A stretch of DNA of 20,000 nt. Source: Tubiluchus corallicola (Eukaryota; Priapulida; Priapulimorpha; Priapulimorphida; Tubiluchidae). The notes beneath the pieces are model-generated. The model did not search any database, was not told where the DNA came from, and worked only from the letters and a program-made list of their open reading frames with translations. This document shows, in pieces, positions 1 to 12,700 of this stretch. Made by a program: the position numbers and the translations under genes. The DNA lies in the NCBI GenBank assembly GCA_030141605.1, contig JAQGDQ010000688.1, positions 1 to 20,000 of the forward strand, given 5' to 3'. Position 1 is the first letter of the stretch. Each line of letters opens with the position of its first letter.

Positions 1-660
1 TAAATGTTTAGCTTCCAGAAATTCTTGGGTAACGAGGTTAATTGTAGTGGACGAGCGGGTAACAGATTCAAAGCAAGACCGCAACGCTAGCATATTAGCG
101 CATGATAAACGTACCTGCTTACAAACAAAACGGTACTTAACATGATTGTTTCTACATATATTATAGTGCGCAAAGCGAAGTAAAGATGACATAAAAGTAG
201 AAAAGGCTCTTTGGGCAAATTATTTTACAGACATTACAAATGTTTTATTTTAAGTATGTGAAGGAAAAATATTGAGTCAATTATGTGGAGTTATTTGAGT
301 CAATTACCAACAGTTTTTATGTACATTTGAATAGAAGCGGCCCATACCAGATATTTTTGAGTCAATTAAGAGAATGAGTCTATTAACCGTGAGTCTATTA
401 AGCGGCGCTACTGCATTTGAAAAAATAACATTAGCGTCAAGTCGTTCAAGTTTATCAAGAAAAAAGCTCCTTGCGAAGTTATTCATAGCTTAAATTTTGT
501 GATAAAATATTTTTCTCGAGATTTTACTAACTATAACTGTATCGCATGGCTGCCATTAGATAAATAAAATAACCCAAGACGATGATTTTTAGTGTGAAAA
601 AGAGAATGTGCCAGAAGAAAACCGCATGTATGGAAGCCTAAAAGCTTCTTCTCCACTCAC
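1..660. other. EME1 intron 8, left part; no exon found
   Basis: No strand here encodes the expected EME1 C-terminus (RRxGPELSRRIY-type string). The one notable pattern is five GAGTCAATTA or GAGTCTATTA decamers at 274, 297, 359, 376 and 391. The rest looks like AT-rich intron. Confidence 0.6.
274..400 (+). repeat. Interspersed decamer GAGTC(A/T)ATTA, five copies
   Basis: Copies start at 274, 297, 359, 376 and 391: three are GAGTCAATTA and two are GAGTCTATTA. Spacing is irregular (23, 62, 17 and 15 nt), so this is not a simple tandem array. No function can be assigned. Confidence 0.55.
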
Positions 661-717
661 CAGAATGTCTTGAAGTAGCAAACGTGCCTCTTTTTCTGTC
701 GTGCATCTTTGGTATGC
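661..717 (-). CDS. EME1: EME1 coding exon 8 (residues 507-525)
   Basis: The acceptor is ctgtatttttag and the donor ATTCTG|gtgagt, giving 19 codons in phase 0. It encodes AYQRCTTEKEARLLLQDIL, which aligns with the LVQAYQQCFSDKERQNLLADI stretch of vertebrate EME1. Reading through the donor adds 23 codons to a TAA at 591-589 without family similarity, so a further exon is expected left of the window. Confidence 0.9.
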
Positions 718-3700
718 CTAAAAATACAGGGAATAATGTTAATATGTTAGTAAAGTGGTATGAGGCTACCACGCAGGGAGATCGCTATGCTCTTGATCTG
801 CTTCTTAAATTTGCTTCAAAAACTATGGGAATTAAACAGTGACCTATGGCACACTCGTACGACATGAGAGTCATAAAAAGAGCACAAGTTATTATTAATG
901 ACGAATTTCATCCAGATAATAAATTTTTTAAAATACTGTTTTTTAATAATGATTTACGTGAAAGAATTATTACCACAGAAACCTAATTTCGTGTTCGACT
1001 GAGTAGTTCTTTGATGTTACATGCTCTTCGCCATTCACTAGTTAGATGGGCACTAGCGCCTTTATTTCGGAAATGTATTGCACAAAAAACAGGTGCTGTA
1101 CCTATGACTTCAAATGTGTTCAGTTGTGATGCAACACACACATTTGAGGGCTCATGCGTTACAGCAGTGATAAACTTGATATTTAAACTTTTAAACTTAA
1201 AATTGCCTAGTTTTTGTATATCACAATGAATGTTGCACATTTATCCTGTACTTCAACTTTCAGTTTTGCAAATACACGCAACGCGTTCATGTTTGATTGT
1301 GATGTCATCATCGCTTGCTACGCTCACTGACGTTATCAGGAACATTATCGCAACATTACAGACGTTAAAATATATATTTCAGAATCATCCTGTTTTCCTT
1401 TAAACAAATATAGTGATATATGTGTGATACTTGCATACCAAAACCGTCCATAAGTCGGCATAGTTAAAACTGTTATGATGCTTCAAAGTAGAATGAACCA
1501 GAAATATGGTCAAATGTCATTTTTTCATATTTTGTAAAAACCAACGGTAAATATATTGGACTTTTATATTCTAGCACCAAATTATCGAAAAAGTGTTCAA
1601 AAGGCACCGAAAACTTAATTTTATAACTCCTTACCCATTTCTCTGCCTAGAAACTAGTACTGCAATTGGAAAAAGCTTCTATTTTTAAACTCAGTTGTAG
1701 CTCGTGGAAGCAGCCATTTTTCTGTTGCCAAGCCCAGATCTTTGTCAGGAAGAGCCATCTACTGGATTTAAACATAACTTCAATGCGCTCTTGCAGAGTC
1801 CATAGCAACCAACATTTGTGCGGTTGCTAACTGTTTTGTAGAAACGCGACAAAAAACAATGGCTAACTTTAACAGCGATTTTCTCAAGATTATGTTTTCC
1901 AGTGCATAGCCTGCATGTCAGCTTCAATATGGATTGTCTCAGGTTAGGAATAACTTAGAGTGATGAACTTGGTATCAAAACGATCCTCATGAAATAGAGA
2001 TTCAGGATATGTGAATAACTAGAAAAGCTCAATTGCCAACTTATGGACGATTTTGCTTTGCAAGTGCACATATATGAAACATAAATAATACATAATTGTG
2101 TGACGAATTGTAAACTCCTTCCAAAAGTGTGTACATAAATAAATTGTTTGTATTTGTTTTTTATTCTGAAAGACTAGGACAGCACCCTCCTAATTTAGAG
2201 GTACCGACTACCGATACCTGTATTAAACTCTGCAGTGACGGATAGACAGCAGTTATAGCACTGGCCACCTGTGCACTGACATTACGAAACTGTTGAATTT
2301 GCTGCCTCCAAACCCGGGCCAGACCACGCCCTTGCCTGTCAACCTTCACGCCACCGCCCGCCTCGCTTTCTGCGTGAAAAGCCAAGTTTGCTGCACTCTG
2401 TCCCCTCTCTAGCTTGTATGGCTTCTCGGCGACGGCCTTGGTGAACGTTGCAATGAGGTGACCAACTTCGTAAGAACTAGAAAGGAGGTAGACGTTGCAG
2501 TTGGCTTGGAGTTGCAGGTCAACTAAAGCCTATAGTAAAAAATGAACAAAAGAGATTTATTTAAAACAGTCAATCTCCGGTATAAGGTACTCGCTTATAA
2601 GAGACCACCTACACTTATTTGTAGCATTTTTCCTATGTAAAAATCTTCGTATATAAGGTTCTCGGATATAAGGAACGATATCTTCAGGTCTCGCGTAATA
2701 GAAACCCATTTAAATTACTCGCATATAAGGGATTCTATGATCAAAACGAAATTGATTAATTTTTAACCTCAATTTTTTGCAAACTCGGCCTTCAAACAGC
2801 TCGGCTTCCGTGGTCACATACATCTCGCATCACCGAAGGAGCTTCCTACATTCCGTTTGCACTGAATGTGTAGCAATAATCCACAAAAATATGGGCAAAA
2901 GTACAGAGAAGTACTGGTCTAGATACACCCTCGGTCTGACTCAACTCCCAGCCGAGTCATACCAAAGACTTAAAAAATGCTAGCGCTGGTTCTTCAACCA
3001 TCACGAGGGTTTCACATGCGGGCACTAATAATCAGGACCATTTTGGAAATAAATATTGAGTTATTTAAGGTGTTATTCCTGGACTATGTCTTAAACAAAA
3101 ATTTTATTACTACTATTATAAAGAAATGTGAGCATTATAAACAGTCATGGTTTATGAATCGCATTGCCTAGAACGAGCATCAAATCCATGGTGGCTAGAC
3201 ACCACTCTCCAGAGCACACCTATCCATTCAGCCATGAAACTTGACTACAATTTGCGTTAGAATCTGAGAAAATGCTGCAGTATTCCTATAATACTTGCAA
3301 AAGAATGTGAATGAGACGCCTCTACTAGTTTAGTAACTCGTCTTAGAAGGCTATCCTTGATAATGATACGTGCCGGTCATGCCACAAGCAGCTTTCTAAG
3401 CAGCCATATCTTTTTAGTGCTTTCCAGCAAACAGTGTGTCAAAGGGTATAAGAAAATTGCCAGCGCAATGCAAGTTTTAATCATACCTCCTCTATCTCAA
3501 CTCGTGATACAACTGTTGTGATGTTCTTCAGCTTCCGGCCCCTCTTCCTCTGCATGCCCTCCACGGCAGCAGCATGGATGGCTTTGCGAAAATTCTGCCG
3601 TTGAGCGTTTTTCTGGTCCCTGAGCAAGGCAACGTTTAGATTTAAGGTAGGACTCCACGTGTACGTAATGTGTGATCCGTATTCAATGGAACGTAATCGC

Positions 3701-6700
3701 TACCGTCCAAATACATATCACGCAGGAACATGCAGACGGGAAACCAAATTTAAATTCAAATTTGTTTTTAAATTTTTACAAGATACAGATAAACAAAAAG
3801 TAACAAATATAATAAGAAAAGAGACGAGGTGGAGAAAAAACCAAGTACACTATTCCGTACTGAAGTCTGAAACTTGTTCAGATTCAAATCAAATTCAAGA
3901 TCAGTTTATTAACAAAGAGAAACTGCTAACTAGGTACTGGTAAGAAAGATAAGTGGTTTCAAGCAAGCAGAAAAACATTATTAAGTAGAAATATGAATTA
4001 AACCCGTAAAACGTTTCATTTTATATGAATAAAGCAGCATTGATTTCTGCCTCTGGAACATGTCTTTATTCCTCTACATTACTTTCTATAGAAGTCTTAG
4101 TTTCATTTAAGGACTTAACAATGCATTTTGCTGGAACGCAATAGCATCGCTAAAGGACAAGAAAAGGGGCAGTTATTATAAGGTGTGAACTGACCCTAAG
4201 AAGTTTCTTAACTCAGTATGTATTTGCCACTAGACAGAAGAAAAATTCTTTCCTAATCTTTTGATTGGAAGATTCGTTTGGTGTTTATTAAGAATTAATA
4301 ACTTGATGAGGCTTGCTCAAAGGAAACTTTTTTTTGGTCAGTGAATGTAGAAATGAACTGACCCTAGCAATTTTCTTAACTTAGTATATGTTAAAGGACA
4401 AGAAAAAGAGTACGTAAAGTATGTTTCAGAAAAATCGCCTTAAAAAAATTATACTACTTTACAGCAATTTTATGCACATATCGTATTCGCGTTGAAAGGA
4501 ATTTTTATTTGTTTTCATTCTAAATGTCCCACAATACTGTTCCGACGGCGCCATTACATGACGGCACTTACGCAAACATAAACCAGGGGAAGAAAGGGCA
4601 ATGTTAAATTATGACCCAAAAAACTTTCCGTGCAAATCCATATTACTGAGCATTTCACTTACCAGCTGGAAAGACTTATGTAACTAGACTAGTAATTTAA
4701 AATTTTTGTGTCAATTGGTAAAATGATACTGACTCACCCTCCAGGGTGCGCCACTCACTAGACAAAAACGTATTTTTAATCTTATTGACAAGATACAGTA
4801 ATTTAAAATTTTACTTAATTAGCAACATGTATGCCACGAATGCTCTGATTATTTTTTCAAACTTTACTTAATGTTATCAAAACTTGTTTCAAATGACCTA
4901 CCATTAAAATGGCTGAACCTAAAGGTCATCGTGGGAGTTTAAATTTACACGTTTTATACAGCGTTACGGCCGATGCAAGCCACGCATACGAAAAGGTAGT
5001 ATGTAAGTGGTATAAAATTTCATGACGTATTTTTTAAGCTTTATGTAAGTGGCCGGTTTTCTTGTGCTTTAAGCGAGGATTTACTGTAAATAGTACGGTT
5101 CTTCTGCCTATTGCTTAAGCACTACCGTCAAGTTCCCGCACTATGCCGTTAATGCTACTGCCGAGATTTGACTAAGAAAATCAAACAACTAACCTGAGAT
5201 ATTTATCAATGTTAGTCACAAAAAACGTGCAGTTGCAGTCGGGCAGCAGTCTCTTAATACTCGTAATGTGACTCAGCAATGTAACACAGCCAGCATTATC
5301 CTATAAAATAAAACATACATGTAGAACATTAAAATGCTTAAGTAACACGCATAACTCACGTTGTGACTAGATGTTAGTAAGAATATTCTGGACCACGACA
5401 TTTCCTTTATCAAAGTTTCACACAACACAGTGAAAGAATAATTGGTGAAAGTGGATTATCCAAATTAATTAAAGGAAGACCGGACGATTGTTTAGACCCA
5501 ATCTCATTTTAATTTACTGTCCAAAATATACATTTTCTTGCCTATTAAAGTTAACAATTGTTCCTTATATTTGAATAATTAGCTTAGAAAGTTAATTAAG
5601 GGCAAACGAACACAGCTATTGCTTACGTCAGAAACTAACCACAGTTTGTGCAATGGCGGGCGTCTTCCCTTGTGCGTCAAGCACATTTGCATAGGTGTTA
5701 TAGTACTGCTTAAATGCGTGATGTCACGAAAAATGGGCTTTACATCATATGACGTCACAAAACTAACACTGCAGTTCATGACCATGCTTACCACGGTACC
5801 GCCTTCTATTTGTCGGCCACGCAAATGTGACAAAAAGGCGCCAGTATTCCAGAATTCCAATATTCAATTTTTCTAGTTTGAAATATAATTGAAATCTAAA
5901 AAAACATCATAAAAACTGCATCTCTAGTTATTTTATACTGCATAGAAAGTAAATTCAGTGGGATGAATATTTAAAGAAACTGAGTTTTAAAGGTTAGACG
6001 TGACTGCACTTCAAATTACGATGTCTTTATATCTTAGAATTGTGGATAATTAAAGCACAACACAAATCAGAAATTGGTGCATTTCAAAGAAGAACGTACA
6101 GGAACATTCTAGGAATAAAATGGCCAAAGAAAATATCAAATCAGGATCTGTATAATAAAGTCAAAACAGAGGAATGGACATTTAAAATCAAAAGAAGAAG
6201 ATTAAGATGGATAGAACATGTTATACGACTAACAGATGACAGTCCATTAAAGTTAGCTTTCAAAGAAGTACTGCAGAAAGAAAAGAAACCGCAAGGAGAA
6301 CAACTGCTGACTTACATCAATTTCATCCAAAAAGATCTTATCTACACACCATTAGATATCAAAAATACAAAGACATTGGAGGTTGCGGGTGACAAGGTAG
6401 CATGGACTAAAGTGATTGCAAGGGTCATATCAGAGGTCATGTCATTCCAGAAATGACTGAATCTTGGTGTAAAACGTTAGCTTGCCCAAATGCTTAACTA
6501 AAGCTTACAGAGGGTACCTACTCAACAATTTTTGCAATAATTTTGTTGGTGAGCTTTTGTAAGCTTAATAATGCGCTTTTAACCAAAACCAGTCACGGAC
6601 GATGAGTTAAGCTAGCTGATATGCGGCACGTCCAGACCTGCGAGTTTTCTCTCTGACAGCAAACTCGCAAGTGTGAACTGCTTTGCGAGTTACTGTCGAC

Positions 6701-9700
6701 AAGAAATTGCAAACTCTCCGACAGTTGCCGGGAGTCACTTAACTGTCCAGTGTGAACACCACAGCGAGTTACTCTCGGCACTTCTGGCAGCAAAAGAGAA
6801 GTGAGTGTCAGCTCATTCTTACTGATACACAGTAACTCGCAGCAAATTTTGTTCTCTAGTCTGAACATATTTGTGAGTTATTTGACGAGTTACTCTCGGC
6901 ACTTCTCACAGCAAAAGAGAAGTGAGTGACAGCTCATTCTTACTGATACAGAGCAACTCACAGCAAATTTTGCTCTCTAATCTGAACATATTTGTGAGTT
7001 ACTTGACGAGTTACTCTCGGCACTTCTCGCAGCAAAAGAGGAGTGTCAACTCATGCTTACTGATGCAGAGTAACTCGCAGCAATTTCTGCTCTCTAGTTG
7101 AGACCCCCTTGCGAGTTAGTTGGTGAGAAAACTCAGAATTCGTCAAACTCAAAGTCGAAATATTTAGTCAAAGAATAGTTGGAGCAGGTTTTCTACTCAA
7201 GTCTGAACACGCTTGCGAGTTTCCTGGCATGTTTATCTGATACAGACTAACTAATACAGCCAACACAGACTAAAGTGTTTTTTTCACAAATGCTAATGGG
7301 TAAAATAATGGCAACAATTACTAAAACAACGATGACTCTAGTATAAAAGACCGCATACCTTGACAGTGTTGTAAACCATGTCTATAAACTCAGCTAGTGG
7401 TATTTCAATCAGAGCTTCAGGTTGTAACACTTCCCTGGAGATTGTGTTGAACTGAGAAAAAGAAGTTTATTAATTAGCAAATTTTACAGCATGAAATCAA
7501 GTCAAAAACATTTTTACATTAGTTACAGCAACCTCCTTTAACTTAAATACACAAAAAAGAGAAACTATTCTGAGCTGTAGTCTACCATAAAGCTATCTAC
7601 AGGAAGCATGCGGAGTCTGACTGTGAAATGTCACTTTTGTTAAGTTCATGCAGCAGTTAGCAAGACGTCTAAAACAGGGGTGTGCAAATTGCGGCCCGCG
7701 GGCCACTTGCGGCTCACAGAGAGAATTTGTGCGGCCCGCGAAAAGATTTGTCAACCTAATGAAAGTGCAGCCCGGGTGATTAATTGAGTGTATCCAGCTG
7801 AAGTCCGTGCCATGATCCCAAAGATAGTGCGGGTAGTTTTTTCTACTAGATCGGATGCCATTAACTCTTACAAGACGGTTGTAGCTTAATGTCACTGTAC
7901 TACACAGACTGTGTGATACACATTACTAATATGCATTGTAATGAAATTACCACTATCTATCATGAAAGTAGAAATATATGGTTTGTAATATAAATTTTAA
8001 TAACTTCTTGAGTGTAGTAGTATTGATGTACGCAGGTCGGATGGCTCTTTGATCAAACTGCCTGTGGCCCGCAGGAATTGCGGGAAAGTTTAATGTGGCC
8101 CGGCTAGTCAGATAATTTGCATACCCCTGGTCTAAGATGAGCAAACTCCAGGACTAAACACTAAAAAAGATTTCCCATTGTGATTCTTTTCAGTTTTTGC
8201 CCCTTGTCATGGCACAGAAGGTTCTACTTTTTTGCTGGATTGCTGCTGTGTTTACCAGTCTTGAGGGCAGATTTCTTTTATTTTAGAATTCTGCCTGGTC
8301 AATGTCTACAACTGATGCGATGAGCGTTACAATGAATAACAGGAAAAAATTGTAATCGTTGTTGTTGTTATCTGAAAAGAACTGGATTAATGGGTAAACT
8401 ACACTTCAGAACAACAAACACCAGAATCTTGTACGAAACACTACATGTATATACAGTCAACCTCGGATATAAGGGACACCTTGGGATCGGAAAAAACCGT
8501 CTCTTATATCCGACGTCCATTATAGCCAAAGTTGAGTCAGACCGAGGTACTTTTCTGTACTTTCATCTACTTTTACCCATATTTTTATGGTTTATTGCAA
8601 ACGGTAAGTAGGAAGCTCCTTCGGTGATACGAGATGTATGTGACCACGGAAGCCGAGCTGTTCAAAGGCCGTGCTTGCAAAAAATTGAGGTTAAAAATCG
8701 ATCAATTTCGCTTTGATCATAGGGCCCCTAATTTACCTGGGTTTCTATTATGCAGGACCTGAAGATATCGTCCCTTACAACCGAAAATCCTTCATATCCG
8801 AGTACCTTATATACGAAGATTTTTACAAAACGCTACAAAAAATCGGGACCGCTGTTGGTGGTTCCTTATAAGCGAGTACCTTATACCTAAGGTTGACTGT
8901 ATTACAAAACAAAACACATAACAAACACAAATATAAGCATAAATAAGAAAAACTTTTGTTAGCATTGATTTCAGACAGGTGGCAGCAGTACATAAGCTAT
9001 AATTACGATTGAAACATATATATATATAGCTTATGTACTGCCACCTGTCTGAAATCAATGCAAACAATTTATTTTTTTATATTCATATATTTAATATAAT
9101 GTATATATATATTAATATGTATGTTTCAATCACAATTATAGCTTATGCACTGCTGCCACCTCTCTGAAATCAAAGCAAACAAAAGTTTTTCTTTAATATA
9201 ATATATTTATATAATTACATTTATTTACATATATATAAATATATCGCTGTCTCCGCAACACCGTTTACAAGATGTGCATGCAAACAATAAAATCGTGTCA
9301 ACTCAATTATAACGCACGCAAACATTGCCAAATTGTTGTTTGATTCGTTTTGTTTACTGAGGAAAGTTTTCCATACTTATTAGGCCTCTCCTGCAGAAGT
9401 GTGCTTTAATATACTCTTCCTGACATGGTGGAAGTACAGGCACATAAGCACATATGTCCAAGCCTTATACAAGCCTTTGCTTCTCTAGCCCACGGCAGTA
9501 CAATTATTCTTTTATGATAACGATAGTGTATGAAACATAACAATTTAATACAGTATGACGTAATTTTGATGCCACTGTGTGCTTAATGTCATTATATTGT
9601 ACTGAATGTGATAATAATAAAACTAAACTAATGTGGGACTACAAACCAAAACTGTCCACAAGTCGGCATGGTAGAAAGCACCAAAAAATTGGTCAAATGT

Positions 9701-12700
9701 CATTTTTTTGTTTTTCATAAAAACAGATGCCAAATATATTGGACTTTAATATTCTAACATCAAATTATCATGAAAATGTTCAAAAAACGCTAAAACTCTA
9801 ATTTTATAAACCCATACTCACTTTTCTGTCCAGAAACTAGTACTGCAATTGCAAAAAACTTGTATTTTCAAACTCCAATAGTAGCTCATGGAAGCAATCA
9901 TTTTGCTTCTGGTTTTTTCTGTTACCAAACCCAGAACTTCGTCACAAAGAGCCATCTACTGGATTTAAACATAACCTCAAAGTGTTCTTGCAAAGTCCAT
10001 AGCAACCAACATTTGTGCGGTTGCTAAGTCTTTTGTAGAAGCGCGACGAAAAACAATGACTGACTTTAACAGTGATTTTCTCAAGATTACGTTTTTCTGT
10101 GTGGAGCCTGCACCTCAACTTCAACGTGGATTATCTCAGCTTAGAAATAACATAGAGTGATGAGCTTGGTATCAAAATGATCTTCACGAAATGGAGATTC
10201 AGGGTATGTGAATAGCTAGAAACTGCCAACTTATGGACGATTTTGCTGTGCAAGCACACATACAATTAAAATACGTGATTGATATTGATTGTTTGCGATT
10301 TTTTATTTTCACACAAAATTTTACATTAACCAGAAGCATCGTCGCTCATTGACACACTAGAATTTTATCACAACTAAACGTACTTCACAATTATCGGTCA
10401 TGGTATGATCTGTCATTTGTCTCAACCACGTCACGCTTCTGGGAACACACTGTGCTTGTAGCCTGTAATTTAACTCCAGCTCTGTTAAACAATTCAAGAT
10501 GTCTGTTGCCCCGGCGCCCTCTAGTAGTGCATTATCTATGACTGCAGTCACGTACTGAAAAATGAGATAGAGATATGCAAAATCTTGCGTTACCAAGTGT
10601 AAATCAAGACCTATGATGCAATTATGTACACAAATTAATGTAGACCAAACAAATTAAAATCATTTTGTGCCATCATTAATGAATTTATCCTTAAACATTA
10701 TTTTCCAGTTTACTGGGACACGAACCCAAGACCTTCTGCTTTCCGCGTAGCTATGTTATAGAGCAAATTAATGAATTTACCTTTAGGCATTCCCCAGGCT
10801 TCAGTGCTCGTCTAGCTTCTGCTTCTTTTTGCTTCACCTGCTTCTTCAGTTCTTTCTCTTTTTCTTTCTGCTCACGTACTGCTTTTCTTTCTTCTTCTTT
10901 TTTCTTCCTCAATGCCTAGAATGAATTCAACTATAAGGACATGTAGGGCGAATGCGCATAACATATGCACCTGGAGTATGTTGTTGACAATAGTATTCCG
11001 GCAATGAATTTTCTTTTTAAGCAAAAATCAATAAAATATCCGAATGCATAGAATGCCCACAATACAACTTCGGTCGCTTGAGGTGCCATGCTGCCGGGAG
11101 GTCCACGTGTACAGTCACCTTACTATTTCATTTTCACCATGAAACTTTTAAATTCTAATCCCATTTCTACAAAGTAATGTATCAGCAGGCACGGAATACC
11201 TAATACTAATATCTTAAATAATTTACTCGTACAAGTAATTATTATAATTATCATAAAACTTTCAATCAAATGAAACTATTTTACACAGCCTAGAAATGTT
11301 GCTCAGAAACACGGAACTTTAGCACAACAATTCCATGTAAACAACGAGTTACAATTTGCAGTGTTCCGACTTAAAGGAAAACCGGATGATTGTGTAAATA
11401 TTAGTTAAAAATAAAGAATGCTCTATGATATTGAAAACTACAATAGCTTCTTTTAAAATCAAAGCTTAGATTAAATAATAATTATCTCGGATACTCAAAT
11501 TTCGTTAAACTTTCAAAGCTACGCGCGGCTCAGTGAATCTACTAAGATTGGCAACGGCGCCTTTTTGTCACATTCATGTGACCGACAAATACAAGGCGAG
11601 GCGATACCGTGATAACCATGATCATGAACTGCAGTGTTAGTTTCTGGCGTCATGTGACGTAGAGCCCATTTCCGTGACATCAAGAGTTTAAGCGGTAACA
11701 CTTACGCAAACGTGCTTGACGCGCAAGGGAGGATGCCTACCATTGAACAAACTGCGGTTAGTTTCTGACGTAAGCAACAGCTGCATTCAATTGCCACTGA
11801 AAAGAGCGTTCAGGCTCGCTAGCTTTCTCGCCAAGGGACTCGATAGTCTCTAGATAATCACTAGACTAGACAGATGAGTAACTCTCTGACGGTAAGCGTA
11901 AACTGACACTCACCTCTCTATTTGCTGCGAGAAGTGTTTAGACTAACTTGCCGAGGTGTTTACAATTAGACAGTAAATCAACTCTCAGCAATTGTCTGAG
12001 AGTTTACAATTTCTTGCTGACAGTAACTCGCAGTTCACACTTGTGAGTTTGCTGTCAGAAAGAAAATTCGCTAACTGTTAAAAACTAGTTTAACCCTTTC
12101 ACCACTGAAGGCGGCAGACTGGCGACCATGCTCAGCACTAAGCGCAGTCACCCAGGTCTGTTTATTTCACCGCTACGTCGAGGCAAAAACATTGTAAAAA
12201 AGTTTAACAGCCGTGGGATTGGGGTTGCTTCACAACAATTAACGCTAACCAGCCAATTAGCATCTGAAGCCAGGTACATTCCACAATACTGTACGTACTG
12301 TGTGGTACGTTCCCACGCAAAATCATTTGTAGATCGTTGATGAAACATGTTTAGTTGATTTTTCTGCATTCTTATAAAACAATTGCATATTATGAATTAG
12401 TATTGCGTCTTTTGTGAAAACTGGTTTCTAAATATAAGTACATATTTACTTATGTGCAAGTGTGTGTGTGTGTGTGTGCGCGTGTGCGTGTGTGTGCGTG
12501 AGCGCATGTACGTGTGCTCACATGTATATGCATGTGTAGAAATAAAACTAACATTTAATATTAGTACTTAATAACGAACAACTATTTGTTTATTTACAAG
12601 ATTCTGTTTTAGTAACACACCACAAGAAGTTATTGCCAAATGTGCAAAAATCAAGGCAGCCTAGTTAAAACGCAAATACATAGTGAAAGGGTTACTATAC

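Noticed and set aside
983-1240. Overlapping open frames on both strands (85 and 72 codons)
   Set aside because: They overlap each other in opposite directions within EME1 intron 7 and show no family motif.
1745-1927. A 60-codon minus-strand frame conserved with one at 9942-10124, with a CxxC near its start
   Set aside because: Both lie in copies of the same TIR element. About 25 base differences give about 13 residue changes, and the CxxC is lost in the second copy, so there is no sign of protein-level selection.
3659-3943. A 94-codon plus-strand frame rich in Lys, Phe and Asn
   Set aside because: The composition follows the AAATTC/AAATAA low-complexity DNA; no domain, no splice support, antisense in an EME1 intron.
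5579-5876. Frames of 93 and 85 codons on opposite strands
   Set aside because: Both are inside repeat copy A, and the antisense frame is only partly kept in copy C (17246-17431) with changes. No domain recognised; treated as repeat sequence.
8209-8286. A 25-residue plus-strand frame resembling a signal peptide (MAQKVLLFCWIAAVF...)
   Set aside because: It is very short, lies in an EME1 intron between two MITEs, and has no splice-linked continuation or similarity. Hydrophobic short frames arise by chance.
10357-10383. Extension of EME1 exon 3 by VRLVVIKF to a TAG
   Set aside because: Using it would end the protein early or need a weak donor. The GAA|gtacgt donor keeps phase with exon 4, which already encodes the expected strand.
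12128-12369. Overlapping frames of about 70 codons on both strands
   Set aside because: They fall inside the candidate piggyBac-like MITE and have no transposase motif.
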